DNA of 64,000 nucleotides from an uncultured Clostridia bacterium (lineage in GTDB: Bacteria > Bacillota > Clostridia > Oscillospirales > Ruminococcaceae), in NCBI GenBank assembly GCA_947627875.1, contig CANQXS010000013.1:1-64000 (forward strand), given 5' to 3'. Both the position numbers and the translations under genes were made by a program. Below are positions 33,640 to 46,359 of this stretch, piece by piece. The notes beneath the pieces were generated by a model that searched no databases, was not told where the DNA came from, and worked only from the letters and a program-made list of their open reading frames with translations. Position 1 is the stretch's first letter. Each line of letters starts with the position of its first letter.

Positions 33640-33700
33640 AAAACAAGTACAGCAGGCTGAGCCCTATGCGCTTTTATGCGCTTTTGGTCCTTTCGGCATA

Positions 33701-33729
33701 TTGACAAATCGACTGTTTTATGTAATAAT
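33701..33729 (+). promoter_or_regulatory. Promoter of the ACT/UPF0210 pair
   Basis: TTGACA (33701-33706) and AATAAT (33724-33729), spacer 17. Confidence 0.65.
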
Positions 33730-33800
33730 GTTCCCTGAAATTGCGGGCGCGCGGCTTTGCGCAGCCTCAGAAACATTAAATTTATCCGGAGGTCATAGAT

Positions 33801-34070
33801 ATGAAAGCGGTAATTTCTGTTATCGGCAAGGACGCCGTAGGCATACTCGCAAAGGTCTCGACGATCTGCGCCGAATGCAACGCCAACGTCACCGAGGTAA
33901 CTCAGTCGGTATTGCAGGACGTATTCGCGATGGTAATGCTTGTCGACATAACGGGGCTCAACATTCCCCTGAGCAGCCTTGCCGACAGGATGACCGAGCT
34001 CGGCAACTCGCTCGGGCTGTCTATTTTCGTTATGCACGAAGACATTTTCAATACAATGCACCGCATTTAA
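33801..34070 (+). CDS. ACT-domain protein (UPF0237-like)
   Basis: 89 residues consisting of one ACT domain ([17 protein letters not shown] at 4-20). ACT domains bind amino acids or small ligands. The gene is 14 bases before the UPF0210 gene, the pairing seen in many Firmicutes and archaea, so they probably act together; the ligand is unknown. GGAGG precedes the ATG. Confidence 0.92.
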   Translation: MKAVISVIGKDAVGILAKVSTICAECNANVTEVTQSVLQDVFAMVMLVDITGLNIPLSSLADRMTELGNSLGLSIFVMHEDIFNTMHRI

Positions 34071-34084
34071 AGAGAGGTATAATT

Positions 34085-35440
34085 ATGATAAACCTCAGCG
34101 ACATTCTCGAAACGATAAGAATGATCCAGGACGAATGCCTCGACATAAGAACGATAACGATGGGCATTTCGCTTCTTGACTGCGTAGACAGCGATATCGA
34201 CCGCGCCTGCGAAAAGGTATATAAAAAGATAACCTCCCGCGCAAAGGACCTCGTTAAGGTCGGCGAGGAGATAGAAAAGGAATACGGGATACCTATTATA
34301 AACAAGCGCATATCCGTCACCCCGATAGCTATGGTGGCGGCAGCCTGCCATCAGAACCCCGTGAAATTCGCGCTCACTATGGATAAAGCCGCCGAAGCCG
34401 TCGGAGTGAACCTGATTGGGGGATATTCCGCGCTCGTTCAGAAGGGCTTCGCCGCCGGCGACCGCGAGCTTATAGAGTCCATTCCCGAGGCGCTTTCCAA
34501 GACATCAAGAGTATGCTCGTCGGTAAACATCGGCTCGACCAAGACCGGCATAAACCTCGACGCCTGCAAGCTTATGGGCAGGATAGTCCGCGAGACTGCC
34601 GAGGCGACCGTCGATTCAAACTGCTTCGGCGCGGCAAAGCTCGTCGTGTTCTGCAACTCGGTCGACGACAACCCCTTTATGGCGGGAGCGTATCACGGAG
34701 TAGGCGAGCCCGACTGCATAATAAACGTAGGCGTATCGGGTCCGGGCGTTGTCCGCGCGGCTTTGGCTAAGCACCCCGACGCCGATATCAACGAGGTATG
34801 CAACATAATCAAAAAGACCGCATATAAGATAACCCGCGTGGGTCAGCTCGTCGGCGTTACCGCTTCGGAGCGCCTCGGCGTTCCCTTCGGCATAGTCGAT
34901 CTTTCCCTCGCGCCGACCCCCGCGGTAGGCGACAGCGTAGCGCATATCCTTGAGGAAATAGGGCTCGAGCAGTGCGGCGCCCCCGGCACTACCGCCTGCC
35001 TCGCGCTTTTAAACGACGCCGTTAAAAAGGGCGGAGTTATGGCGTGCTCCTCGGTAGGAGGGCTTTCGGGCGCGTTTATCCCCGTCTCAGAGGACGCGGG
35101 AATGATAGCCGACGCCAAGAGCGGCTCGCTTACGATAGAAAAGCTCGAAGCTATGACTGCGGTATGTTCAGTCGGGCTCGATATGATAGCCATTCCCGGC
35201 GACACCACCGCCGACGCGATAGCCGGCATTATCGCCGACGAAGCGGCGATAGGAATGATAAACTCCAAGACCACCGCCGTGAGGGTGATCCCCGCGATAG
35301 GGCGAACGGTCGGCGAGGAGCTCGACTGGGGCGGGCTGTTCGGATACGCGCCGATAATGAAGGTGAATAAAATGTCGCCCTCGAAGTTCATCAACCGCGG
35401 CGGTCAGATACCCGCGCCGCTCCACAGCCTTAAAAACTGA
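34085..35440 (+). CDS. UPF0210 (PFL/DUF711) family protein
   Basis: 451 residues, full length. The family resembles the glycyl-radical enzyme superfamily in fold but has no established biochemical role. Conserved stretches are [11 protein letters not shown] near 19, NIGGSTKT-like [16 protein letters not shown] near 148, [13 protein letters not shown] near 215 and PLHSLKN at the end. ATG 34085 has AGAGAGGT upstream. It forms a transcription unit with the ACT-domain gene and ends in a hairpin. Confidence 0.92.
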   Translation: MINLSDILETIRMIQDECLDIRTITMGISLLDCVDSDIDRACEKVYKKITSRAKDLVKVGEEIEKEYGIPIINKRISVTPIAMVAAACHQNPVKFALTMDKAAEAVGVNLIGGYSALVQKGFAAGDRELIESIPEALSKTSRVCSSVNIGSTKTGINLDACKLMGRIVRETAEATVDSNCFGAAKLVVFCNSVDDNPFMAGAYHGVGEPDCIINVGVSGPGVVRAALAKHPDADINEVCNIIKKTAYKITRVGQLVGVTASERLGVPFGIVDLSLAPTPAVGDSVAHILEEIGLEQCGAPGTTACLALLNDAVKKGGVMACSSVGGLSGAFIPVSEDAGMIADAKSGSLTIEKLEAMTAVCSVGLDMIAIPGDTTADAIAGIIADEAAIGMINSKTTAVRVIPAIGRTVGEELDWGGLFGYAPIMKVNKMSPSKFINRGGQIPAPLHSLKN

Positions 35441-35448
35441 TTCCGCTC

Positions 35449-35475
35449 CCCCGACGCTCAAACGTCGGGGATTTT
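35449..35475 (+). terminator. Terminator after the UPF0210 gene
   Basis: CCCCGACG (35449-35456) and CGTCGGGG (35463-35470) pair, followed by ATTTTC. Confidence 0.8.
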
Positions 35476-35538
35476 CGTGCGAAAAATCCCCGCCCTCATA
35501 CTACATCTTGTGTCATAAAATATCATTCGCCGCTACAT

Positions 35539-35545
35539 TTCGACA
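35539..35545 (-). promoter_or_regulatory. Possible 0A box upstream of spo0A
   Basis: The minus strand reads TGTCGAA, the consensus core of the Spo0A binding site, 70 bases upstream of the predicted -35 box of spo0A. A seven-base match can occur by chance. Confidence 0.4.
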
Positions 35546-35614
35546 TTTACCTGCAAATCAAAGCCGAAAAATTCAGCACGGTTTTGTATATTCCTCCGAA
35601 ATTTCGCTTTTCGC

Positions 35615-35643
35615 TTGATTATTTTCCTAATTTCTGGTAATAT
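35615..35643 (+). promoter_or_regulatory. spo0A promoter
   Basis: TTGATT (35615-35620) and TAATAT (35638-35643), spacer 17. Confidence 0.55.
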
Positions 35644-35697
35644 ATAGGCAGATGAGGAAAATATTGTAAATTTTCTCAAAAAGAACGGAGGATAATT

Positions 35698-36477
35698 ATG
35701 ACAAAGAAAATCAAAGTTTTGATCGGAGACGATTCAAGGGAATTCGGCATAGCCGCCGCAGACGTTTTGAGGGGAATGGGATTTTTCTGCCTTACGCGCC
35801 CGAAGGACGGCGGAGTGCTTTTCGACGCGGTTAAGGACGAGTCGCCAGATGTTGCGATAGTCGACCTTTCGATGCCGAACCTCGACGCCATCGAGCTGAT
35901 GAAGAAGCTTGGCAGGGCGGGAATAAAAAAGCCGGTGTTTATCGTAACGTCGCCCTGCGACAACGCCTTTGCTCAAAGGCAGGTAATGCAGGCGGGCGCG
36001 GCGTATTATCTGATAAGACCGTTTGACCCGAAGATACTCGGCGACAGGATCAACGGGCTTTTGGGCTACGACTTCTTGGAGGATTCTTCGGCGGCGCTGC
36101 CCGCGGCGCGCGAGCTGAGCCTCGACGTAGTCGTGACCGAGATGATACATCAGTTAGGCGTTCCGGCGCATATCAAGGGGTATCATTACCTGAGGAGCGC
36201 GATACTCCACTGCATCGACGACAGCGAGATGCTCGAATGCGTTACAAAGCTGTTATATCCCACGGTCGCGGAGGAGTTTCAGACGACGCCTTCGAGGGTC
36301 GAGCGGGCGATACGCCACGCGATAGAGATAGCCTGGGACCGCGGCGACATTGAAACGCTGAACTCATACTTCGGATTCACCGTAAACACCGGCAAGGGCA
36401 AGCCGACGAACTCGGAATTCATCGCGCTTATAGCCGACAGGATAAAGCTGAGGTATAAAGAAGCGGTGAAGGCGTAA
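35698..36477 (+). CDS. spo0A: Sporulation response regulator Spo0A
   Basis: 259 residues. The master regulator of entry into sporulation, active when phosphorylated. The receiver domain (about 5-120) shows acidic pocket D11/D12, phosphoacceptor D56 (IVDLSMP) and switch T84, but the conserved Lys of the K-P-F motif is R107 (LIRPFD). The C-terminal Spo0A DNA-binding domain (about 140-255) is complete, with YPTVAEEFQTTPSRVERAIRHAIE as the helix-turn-helix. In Bacillus spoIVB lies upstream; here it does not. AACGGAGG lies before the ATG. Confidence 0.93.
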   Translation: MTKKIKVLIGDDSREFGIAAADVLRGMGFFCLTRPKDGGVLFDAVKDESPDVAIVDLSMPNLDAIELMKKLGRAGIKKPVFIVTSPCDNAFAQRQVMQAGAAYYLIRPFDPKILGDRINGLLGYDFLEDSSAALPAARELSLDVVVTEMIHQLGVPAHIKGYHYLRSAILHCIDDSEMLECVTKLLYPTVAEEFQTTPSRVERAIRHAIEIAWDRGDIETLNSYFGFTVNTGKGKPTNSEFIALIADRIKLRYKEAVKA

Positions 36478-36479
36478 TT

Positions 36480-36998
36480 CGCACGAGCGGAGAAAATAAA
36501 AGTTTTCGGTCAAGCCTTTTCCAAAAGGCTTGCAGGGTCGAGGGGCAGAGCCCCCGTCGCGCTCCGCAGAGCGCGAAATCCTTATACAAACAAAATCAGG
36601 AAGGGAAGCATAAACAGTCCGGTGGACTGTTTATGCGCGGGGAACCCTATTAAGGGGTTCCCCGTTGCCGAGCAAGGCGAGGCAAATGAAAGACTTACTG
36701 CCGAATTGCCCCCTCCCTCTCCTCCCTCCCCAAATGGGGGAGGGCTCCATCACTTTTCTGCTCGTGCAGAAAAGTGAAGCGAAAAGAGCACGCCAAAGGG
36801 GGATTGCGATTTCCCCCTTTGGAATCCCCTTAAAACGCTTACGGCAGCCGCGCCTTCCCATGGGCTTTTGCCGAATGGGTCACAGAGGGAAACGGCGCGG
36901 CGATGCGCATACGCGCCGAACAGAGGCGCACGCACTTTTTACCATTGAAATAATCTTTGAGAATATATAATACCCCTCCCTTAGCGGAGGGGTATTTT
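36480..36998. repeat. Hairpin-packed intergenic stretch
   Basis: No gene is supported. Several hairpins follow each other: AAGCCTTTT/AAAAGGCTT (about 36514-36533), GGGGC/GCCCC near 36541-36555, CGCGCTC/GAGCGCG (about 36557-36575), the perfect GCATAAACAGTCC/GGACTGTTTATGC at about 36608-36636, GGGGAACC/GGTTCCCC (about 36639-36662), and a final ATACCCCTCC/GGAGGGGTAT (about 36968-36993) with TTTTC that is a terminator. The C-rich tract near 36705-36750 resembles the modules at 10.6 and 33.5 kb. Confidence 0.6.
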
Positions 36999-37042
36999 CA
37001 TCCTTCAAATTATGTATTTCTTATATAAATTTTAACATTTTA

Positions 37043-37071
37043 TTGACTTTACAGTGCAAATGTGCTACTAT
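37043..37071 (+). promoter_or_regulatory. Promoter of the deoxysugar operon
   Basis: TTGACT (37043-37048) and TACTAT (37066-37071), spacer 17, 48 bases before the aldolase ATG. Confidence 0.65.
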
Positions 37072-37118
37072 AAATAAGGAAATTTTATGGAATAAGACCG
37101 TTCAAAGGAGATGCTGTT

Positions 37119-37823
37119 ATGGACCAAAAAGCCGTAAAGGAACAGATCTGCGACGTATGTCACAAAATGTGGCAGCTCGGCTGGGTAGCCGCAAACGACG
37201 GCAACGTTTCGGTAAAGCTCGACGACGGCAGCTTTATCGTCACTCCGACGGGGATAAGCAAGAGCTTTATCACGCCCGAAAAGCTGATAAGGATAAATTC
37301 CTCCTGCGAAATTCTCGAGAGCGAGGGGGAATACCGCCCCTCGAGCGAGATAAAAATGCACCTGCGCTGCTATGAAAAGCGGAGCGACGTGGGCGCGGTC
37401 CTTCACGCTCACCCGCCGACGGCAACCGGGTTCGCCGTCGCCCACCGCCCGATGGATATGTACAATATGATAGAAGACGTCGCGGCGATAGGCTCGGTCC
37501 CGCTTACGCCTTACGGTACTCCGTCGACCTCCGAGGTCCCCGACGCCATAGAGCCGTATCTCAACGAGCACGACGTCATGCTCCTCGAAAACCACGGCGC
37601 ATTAACTATGGGCAGCGACCTTTTAACCGCATATTACCGAATGGAGAGCCTCGAGCTCTGGGCAAAGATAACCCTCAACGCTATCCTTCTCGGCGGAAGC
37701 TACGATATCAGCCGCGAAAATATCGACAAGCTGATAGCGCTCCGCCCGAATTACAAGATCACCGGCAGACACCCGGGATATAAAAAATATCCCCGCGGCG
37801 GCGGAGAGCCGACCGACAAATGA
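37119..37823 (+). CDS. Class II aldolase, L-fuculose/L-rhamnulose phosphate type
   Basis: 234 residues. Splits L-fuculose 1-phosphate (or a related ketose phosphate) into dihydroxyacetone phosphate and L-lactaldehyde. Zinc ligands H96, H98 and H159 (HAHPP, ENHG) and the catalytic-base candidate E77 (PSSE) are in place, and the phosphate-binding NDGNVSV is at 26-32. The kinase and isomerase of the same pathway follow directly; its stop overlaps the kinase start (ATGA). FucA versus RhaD activity is not decided by sequence alone, but the adjacent FucI favours fuculose phosphate. Confidence 0.85.
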   Translation: MDQKAVKEQICDVCHKMWQLGWVAANDGNVSVKLDDGSFIVTPTGISKSFITPEKLIRINSSCEILESEGEYRPSSEIKMHLRCYEKRSDVGAVLHAHPPTATGFAVAHRPMDMYNMIEDVAAIGSVPLTPYGTPSTSEVPDAIEPYLNEHDVMLLENHGALTMGSDLLTAYYRMESLELWAKITLNAILLGGSYDISRENIDKLIALRPNYKITGRHPGYKKYPRGGGEPTDK

Positions 37824-39280
37824 GCGGCGGGGCGCGGGTGCTCGCTTTCGACCTCGGCGCGTCGAGCGGGCGCGGAATAATGGGAATATACGAAAACGGC
37901 TCGCTGAGGGTCGAGGAGATATGCCGCTTTAAAAACGAGCCCGTTTTTTCGGGCGGACACCTTCGTTGGGATTTCGGGCGGCTTCTCTCGGAGATACGCC
38001 GCGGGATAGACAAAGCCGGAAGCTTCGACAGCCTCGGGTTCGATACCTGGGGAGTAGACTTCGGGCTGCTCGACGGCAGCGGCAGGCTTATCGAAGACCC
38101 CGTACACTACCGCGACGGGCGCACCGAGGGCGCTTGCGAAAAGGTGTTTGAAATTATACCTCCCGAGGAGCTTTACGCCGCGACCGGCAGCCAGATAATG
38201 CCGATAAACACGCTGTTTCAGCTTATTGCCCTCAAAAACGGCGGAGGAATACCGAAAAACGCCGAGCGCCTGCTGTTTATGCCCGACCTCTTCGCCTACG
38301 CCCTCTGCGGAAACGCCGTCTGCGAGCAGACTATAGCCTCTACGAGCCAGATGCTCGACCCCGTTTCAAAGGAATGGAACCGAGCTCTTCTTGAAAAGCT
38401 CGGGCTGCCCTCAGGGCTGCTTCTGCCGACTGTTCCGAGCGGGACTCGGGTAGGAACGCTGAAGCTTAAGGACGGTTCAACGGCGAAAATAACGGCAGCA
38501 GCGGGGCATGACACCCAGTGCGCGGTCACGGCGATGCCGTCGCAGAGCGAAAGCGCGGCTTTTCTCTCCTGCGGAACCTGGAGCCTCATAGGGACCGAGC
38601 TCGACGAGCCCGTCCTGACGGCAGAGAGTATGGAACTCGGGCTTTCAAACGAGGTCGGCGCCGACGGGAAAATAAACTATCTCAAGAACATAATCGGGCT
38701 TTGGCTCATTCAGGAGTGCCGCCGCTGCTGGAACGAACAGGGGCTCGATATAGGCTTCGACGGCATAGCAAAAGAGGCGGAGAGCGCGCCCGCGCTGCGC
38801 TGCTTTATCGACCCCGACGCCGCGGAATTCGTCCCGCCGGGGGATATGCCCGCGAGGATACGCGATTTCTGCCGAAAAACGGGGCAGTACGTCCCCGAAA
38901 CGGTCGGCGAGATAAGCCGCTGCGTCTACGAGAGCCTTGCGCTGAAATACCGCTTTGCGCTCGATCAGCTCAGAGAGGCGACCGGAAAGAGCTTTTCGGC
39001 GCTGCATATTCTCGGCGGGGGCTCGAACGCCCCGCTTTTATGCCGAATGACCGCCGACGCCTGCGGTATCCCCGTTATCGCCGGACCTGCCGAAGCGACA
39101 GCTCTCGGAAACATTATAATCCAGCTCTGCGCGCTGGGGTGCGTCGGGAATATCGCCGAGGGAAGGCGGCTCGTCGCAGAAACTCAGCCGGTAGTCCGCT
39201 ATGAGCCCAGCCCCGAAAGCGATATCGCGAAAAGCTATGAGCGCTACCTTGAGCTGCTGAACACGCATAACCGCCCGTGA
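37820..39280 (+). CDS. FGGY-family kinase, rhamnulokinase-like
   Basis: 486 residues. Closest in appearance to RhaB rather than FucK: the N-terminal phosphate loop [26 protein letters not shown] near 74, SCGTWSLIG near 253, and [14 protein letters not shown] near 395. It phosphorylates the ketose made by the isomerase. With a fucose isomerase downstream, the natural substrate may be L-fuculose, as reported for similar clostridial operons; this is inference. Start overlaps the aldolase stop by four bases. Confidence 0.85.
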   Translation: MSGGARVLAFDLGASSGRGIMGIYENGSLRVEEICRFKNEPVFSGGHLRWDFGRLLSEIRRGIDKAGSFDSLGFDTWGVDFGLLDGSGRLIEDPVHYRDGRTEGACEKVFEIIPPEELYAATGSQIMPINTLFQLIALKNGGGIPKNAERLLFMPDLFAYALCGNAVCEQTIASTSQMLDPVSKEWNRALLEKLGLPSGLLLPTVPSGTRVGTLKLKDGSTAKITAAAGHDTQCAVTAMPSQSESAAFLSCGTWSLIGTELDEPVLTAESMELGLSNEVGADGKINYLKNIIGLWLIQECRRCWNEQGLDIGFDGIAKEAESAPALRCFIDPDAAEFVPPGDMPARIRDFCRKTGQYVPETVGEISRCVYESLALKYRFALDQLREATGKSFSALHILGGGSNAPLLCRMTADACGIPVIAGPAEATALGNIIIQLCALGCVGNIAEGRRLVAETQPVVRYEPSPESDIAKSYERYLELLNTHNRP

Positions 39281-39314
39281 TTCGGGCTTCGGAATAAATA
39301 AAGGAGGAAAAATT

Positions 39315-41099
39315 ATGATTTATCCGAAAATAGGGATACGCCCCGTTATAGACGGCCGCTGGGGCGGAGTAAGAGAAAGCCTTGAAAATCAGACGATGAC
39401 GATGGCGAAAGCCGCCGCAGAGCTTATCTCGGGAAAGCTCAGATATCCCGACGGAACGCCCGTGCAGTGCGTTATCGGCTGCACAACGATAGGCGGAGGA
39501 GCCGAAGCGGCAAAGGTTGCCGAGCAGTTTTCCACCGAAAACGTAGTCGCGACGCTCTCGGTCACGCCCTGCTGGTGCTACGGGACCGAGACCTTCGATA
39601 CGGACCCGAACACGGTAAAGGCGGTCTGGGGCTTTAACGGTACCGAGCGCCCCGGGGCGGTGTATCTTGCCGCGGTAATGGCGGCACACGCCCAGCGCGG
39701 GCTTCCCGCCTTCGCCATCTACGGCCACGACGTTCAGGACGCGGGCGACGCCTCCGTTCCCGCCGACGTCGCCGAAAAGATACTTCTGTTCGCGAAGGGC
39801 GCCGTCGCCGTGGGCTGGATGCGCAACAAGGCCTATGTGAATATCGGGGCGGTGGCTATGGGAATAGCCGGAAGCTACTGCGACGCCGACGTTATGCAGA
39901 AATATTTCGGGATCCGCGCCGAATGGGTCGACGAGGTAGAAATACTGCGGCGCATAGTTATAGGCATATATGACCATGACGAATACGAAAAGGCGCTGAA
40001 ATGGGTAAAGGAAAACTGCCGCGAGGGGTTCGACTGCAACGCCGGCAAAAACCTGCCCGAGGTAATAACCCGCTCGAAGATAGTTCCCCCCGACGGCGAC
40101 TGGGAATTCGTGGTAAAAATGACGATAATAATGAGGGATATACTCTTCGGCAACCCGAAGCTCGGTGAAATGGGCTGGCACGAGGAGGCTCTCGGGCGCA
40201 ACGCCGTTGCGGGAGGATTCCAGGGGCAAAGGCAGTGGACCGACTGGCTCCCCAACGCCGATTTTTCCGAGGCTATCCTCGCCTCGACCTTCGACTGGAA
40301 CGGCGCGAAGACGCCTACTCCGTTCGCGACCGAAAACGACACCTGCAACGGCATTTCGATGCTCTTGGGAACACTCGTTTCGGGCAGCGCGCCCTGCTTC
40401 CACGACGTAAGGACATATTGGAGCCCCGAGGCCTGCGAGAGGGTCACCGGAGTTAAGCCGACAGGCGTCGCAGAAAACGGGTTTATCCACCTTATAAACT
40501 CCGGCGCTACCGCTCTCGACGGCTCGGGAGCGAGCAAAAACGCCGAGGGCAAGGGCTGTATGAAGCCTTTTACCGAGATGACCGAAGCCGACATAAAGGC
40601 CTGCCTTGAAGCGACCGATTGGTGCCGCGCAAACTACGAATATTTCAGGGGCGGCGGCTTCTCGAGCCACTTCCGCTGCCGCGCGGAGATGCCGGTGACT
40701 ATGCTCAGGCTGAATATAGTTCAGGGGATAGGTCCCGTTATACAGCTCGCCGAGGGCTGGACTGCTGACCTTCCCGATAAAATCCATACGACTATCGACC
40801 TCAGGACCGACCGCACCTGGCCGACTACCTGGTTCTGCCCGCGTTTAACCGGAGAGGGCGCTTTTAAGGACGTCTACAGCGTTATGGCGAACTGGGGCGC
40901 GAACCACGGCGTTACGGTTTACGGACATGTCGGCGCGGAGCTGATAACCCTCGCTTCTATGCTGAGGATTCCCGTGACGATGCATAACGTCGCGTCCGAA
41001 AAGGTCTTCCGCCCGCACGCGTGGTCAGCCTTCGGGACTGCCGACGCCCAGGCTGCCGACTATGCCGCCTGCCGCAGCTACGGTCCGCTCTACCGCTGA
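39315..41099 (+). CDS. fucI: L-fucose isomerase
   Basis: 594 residues, close to the 591 of the E. coli enzyme. It interconverts L-fucose and L-fuculose with Mn2+. Conserved stretches include the start [32 protein letters not shown] near 77, [15 protein letters not shown] near 97, YGHDVQD near 135 and a C-terminal NWGANHG. AAGGAGG lies before the ATG, 34 bases after the kinase gene. Third gene of the pathway. Confidence 0.95.
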   Translation: MIYPKIGIRPVIDGRWGGVRESLENQTMTMAKAAAELISGKLRYPDGTPVQCVIGCTTIGGGAEAAKVAEQFSTENVVATLSVTPCWCYGTETFDTDPNTVKAVWGFNGTERPGAVYLAAVMAAHAQRGLPAFAIYGHDVQDAGDASVPADVAEKILLFAKGAVAVGWMRNKAYVNIGAVAMGIAGSYCDADVMQKYFGIRAEWVDEVEILRRIVIGIYDHDEYEKALKWVKENCREGFDCNAGKNLPEVITRSKIVPPDGDWEFVVKMTIIMRDILFGNPKLGEMGWHEEALGRNAVAGGFQGQRQWTDWLPNADFSEAILASTFDWNGAKTPTPFATENDTCNGISMLLGTLVSGSAPCFHDVRTYWSPEACERVTGVKPTGVAENGFIHLINSGATALDGSGASKNAEGKGCMKPFTEMTEADIKACLEATDWCRANYEYFRGGGFSSHFRCRAEMPVTMLRLNIVQGIGPVIQLAEGWTADLPDKIHTTIDLRTDRTWPTTWFCPRLTGEGAFKDVYSVMANWGANHGVTVYGHVGAELITLASMLRIPVTMHNVASEKVFRPHAWSAFGTADAQAADYAACRSYGPLYR

Positions 41100-41122
41100 C
41101 GGTTAGGGCTGTGAAAAGCGGA

Positions 41123-42955
41123 ATGAAAAGGCTTTTTTGCCTGATTTTGATAGCTGCTCTTGCGCTCGGCGGATGCTCGTCGGGCGCAAAAGCCGAAAAA
41201 TACGGCACCGGCGAGGCTTATGCCGAAAAGCTCAGCCGAGGCTTATGCGCGTTCGTCTCAGACGTCGGGGCGACGGTATCCTGGAGATTTCTTGCCGACG
41301 ACCCCGACAATGCCGAATTTCTTCTCTACCGCGACGGCGAGTTGATTTATACTTCGGGCTCCGACGGCGCGACCTGTTTTCTTGACCCCGAGGGGAGCGA
41401 AGGCTCGGTCTATCGGGTCGATATGCTCGAAAGCGGGAACGTTGTTTCGAGCGACGGCTGCGAAATTATGATCTCGGGGAAGAGCTTCGAGATACCGCTC
41501 GACCCTCCGGGCGAAAACTATTCGCCCAACGACTGCTCGGTCGGCGATGTCGACGGCGACGGGATCTACGAGATATTCCTCAAATGGCAGCCCGACAACG
41601 CGCGGGACAATTCGCAGTCGGGAATAACCGACAACACCTATATCGACTGCCTCCGACTCGGCGGCGAAAGGCTCTGGCGAATAGATTTCGGCAGGAATAT
41701 CCGCTCGGGAGCGCATTACCTGCAATTTCTTGTCGCGGATTTTGACCTCGACGGCAGAGCCGAGATGACCTGCAAGACCGGCGACGGAACCGTAGACGGT
41801 CTCGGAAACGTTATAGGAGACCCCGAAGCCGATTACCGCAATTCCGACGGGCATATAATCACCGGTCCGGAATACTATACACTCTTCGACGGCCTGACCG
41901 GCGAGGCGCTCGACACCGTTGATTACCGGCCCGAGCGCGGCAGCCCCTCCCTTTGGGGAGATAACTACGGCAACCGCTGCGAGCGGTATCTCGGGGCTGT
42001 GGCATATCTTGACGGAGTAAAGCCCTACGCGGTGACCGTAAGAGGATATTATACCCGCCTTACTGCCTGTGCCTATACCGTAAAGGACAAGAAGCTCGTT
42101 GAATACTGGCGGTTCGATTCGGGATTTGACCCCGAAAGCGACGGCTACGGCGACGGCAACCACAACTGTATGCCCGCCGACGTCGACGGCGACGGAAGGC
42201 AGGAGCTCTGCTTCGGCTCGCTCTGCCTCGACGACGACGGGACCGTTCTTTGGAACCTCAACACCGGTCACGGCGACGCTATGCACCTCGGCGACTTTCT
42301 GCCGAACAGGGACGGGCTCGAGCTCTGGATATGCCACGAGGAGGAGCCCTACGGCGCTTCGCTCGTAGATACCCGCGACGGGAGCGTTATTTTCAGAATT
42401 GAAGGCGAAAAAGACACCGGCAGAGCCTGCGCGGGAAACGTCTGGGCAAAAAACGCAGGAGCGGAATTCTGGAGCTCGGCGAGCGGCGACGTTTATAACG
42501 GCAAGGGAAAAGCGGTCGGGCTCAAGCGCCCCGCCGTGAACTTCCTGATATACTGGGACGGCGACCCCGAGCGCGAAATTCTCGACGGCGGGAACGAATC
42601 GCCGATGACGGTTTCAAAGCCGAACGCCGACGGCGAGCTCGAAACGCTCAAGACGACGTCGAGGTGCCTCAGCTGCAACTCTACAAAGGCTACGCCCTGC
42701 CTTTCGGCGGATATTTTCGGCGACTGGCGCGAGGAGCTGATAGTCCGCTCCAACGACAACCGCTCGCTCAGGATATTCGAGACCGCTTATTCCACAAATA
42801 TCCGCCTGACAACTCTTATGCACGATATACAGTACCGCGCGCAGGTCGCGGGGCAGAACAACTGCTATAATCAGCCGCCCCACCCGAGCTTTTATCTCGG
42901 CTCCGACGAGCCGCTCCCCGCAAGACCCGCAGTAAAAATCGTCGGAAAAGAATAA
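41123..42955 (+). CDS. Rhamnogalacturonan lyase (PL11) lipoprotein
   Basis: 610 residues. Cleaves the rhamnose-galacturonate backbone of pectin RG-I by beta-elimination outside the cell. A lipobox LGGC (Cys18) replaces the usual secretory signal. The PL11 propeller is marked by calcium-binding loops DVDGDGIYE, DFDLDGRAE and DVDGDGRQE, by NHNCMPAD near 350 and by the C-terminal GQNNCYNQPPHPSFYL. Placement in the deoxysugar operon suggests that released sugars feed the upstream genes, though RG-I yields rhamnose. The ATG at 41123 is preferred over GTG 41111; neither has a strong ribosome site, so coupling to fucI is possible. Confidence 0.9.
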   Translation: MKRLFCLILIAALALGGCSSGAKAEKYGTGEAYAEKLSRGLCAFVSDVGATVSWRFLADDPDNAEFLLYRDGELIYTSGSDGATCFLDPEGSEGSVYRVDMLESGNVVSSDGCEIMISGKSFEIPLDPPGENYSPNDCSVGDVDGDGIYEIFLKWQPDNARDNSQSGITDNTYIDCLRLGGERLWRIDFGRNIRSGAHYLQFLVADFDLDGRAEMTCKTGDGTVDGLGNVIGDPEADYRNSDGHIITGPEYYTLFDGLTGEALDTVDYRPERGSPSLWGDNYGNRCERYLGAVAYLDGVKPYAVTVRGYYTRLTACAYTVKDKKLVEYWRFDSGFDPESDGYGDGNHNCMPADVDGDGRQELCFGSLCLDDDGTVLWNLNTGHGDAMHLGDFLPNRDGLELWICHEEEPYGASLVDTRDGSVIFRIEGEKDTGRACAGNVWAKNAGAEFWSSASGDVYNGKGKAVGLKRPAVNFLIYWDGDPEREILDGGNESPMTVSKPNADGELETLKTTSRCLSCNSTKATPCLSADIFGDWREELIVRSNDNRSLRIFETAYSTNIRLTTLMHDIQYRAQVAGQNNCYNQPPHPSFYLGSDEPLPARPAVKIVGKE

Positions 42956-42961
42956 ACAATC

Positions 42962-42987
42962 AAGGACTGCCTCGGCGGTCCTTTTTT
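42962..42987 (+). terminator. Terminator of the deoxysugar/pectin operon
   Basis: AAGGACTGCC (42962-42971) and GGCGGTCCTT (42974-42983) pair with one wobble, followed by TTTT. Confidence 0.9.
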
Positions 42988-43011
42988 ATGCGGAAAATTT
43001 TCCCGAAAGCC

Positions 43012-43040
43012 TTGAAAACCGCGCGGCAATATGCTATTAT
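43012..43040 (+). promoter_or_regulatory. Promoter of the GH2 gene
   Basis: TTGAAA (43012-43017) and TATTAT (43035-43040), spacer 17, 69 bases before the ATG. Confidence 0.7.
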
Positions 43041-43091
43041 GTTCGCGTATTCCGATGCCCTTCGGCATCTTAAAAATCAACGACACTATAA

Positions 43092-46142
<3,051 letters not shown>

Positions 46143-46153
46143 TTTTTACCTCT

Positions 46154-46186
46154 GTCGGGAAGACCCTTTGAACGGGGGTCTTCCCG
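46154..46186 (+). terminator. Hairpin after the GH2 gene
   Basis: TCGGGAAGACCC and GGGTCTTCCCGA form a strong 12 bp stem. There is no clear T run, so it may be a transcript-end stabiliser rather than an intrinsic terminator. Confidence 0.5.
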
Positions 46187-46223
46187 ATTAAGCAGCTAAA
46201 CGGTCAACCCCGCTAAACAAGTG

Positions 46224-46251
46224 TTGACAATTCGCGGGCGCGTGATATAAT
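46224..46251 (+). promoter_or_regulatory. Promoter of the ATP synthase operon
   Basis: TTGACA (46224-46229) and TATAAT (46246-46251) with a 16-base spacer, about 100 bases before atpB. Confidence 0.85.
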
Positions 46252-46359
46252 AGATAAATCAAAAGAACATAAAAGCGAGCTTTGGCACGGCGTGCCGCGA
46301 TGCAACGACGTATCGCGCCGATGTTTGGAGCCGTTTTTTGTATAATGGGCGGTGATAAT

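Noticed and set aside
32205..34061. 618-codon open frame on the minus strand
   Set aside because: Antisense to spoIIP and the ACT gene and crossing a repeat module; no start signal or family resemblance.
39114..40787. 557-codon open frame on the minus strand
   Set aside because: Antisense to the kinase and fucI; a shadow of third-position GC bias.
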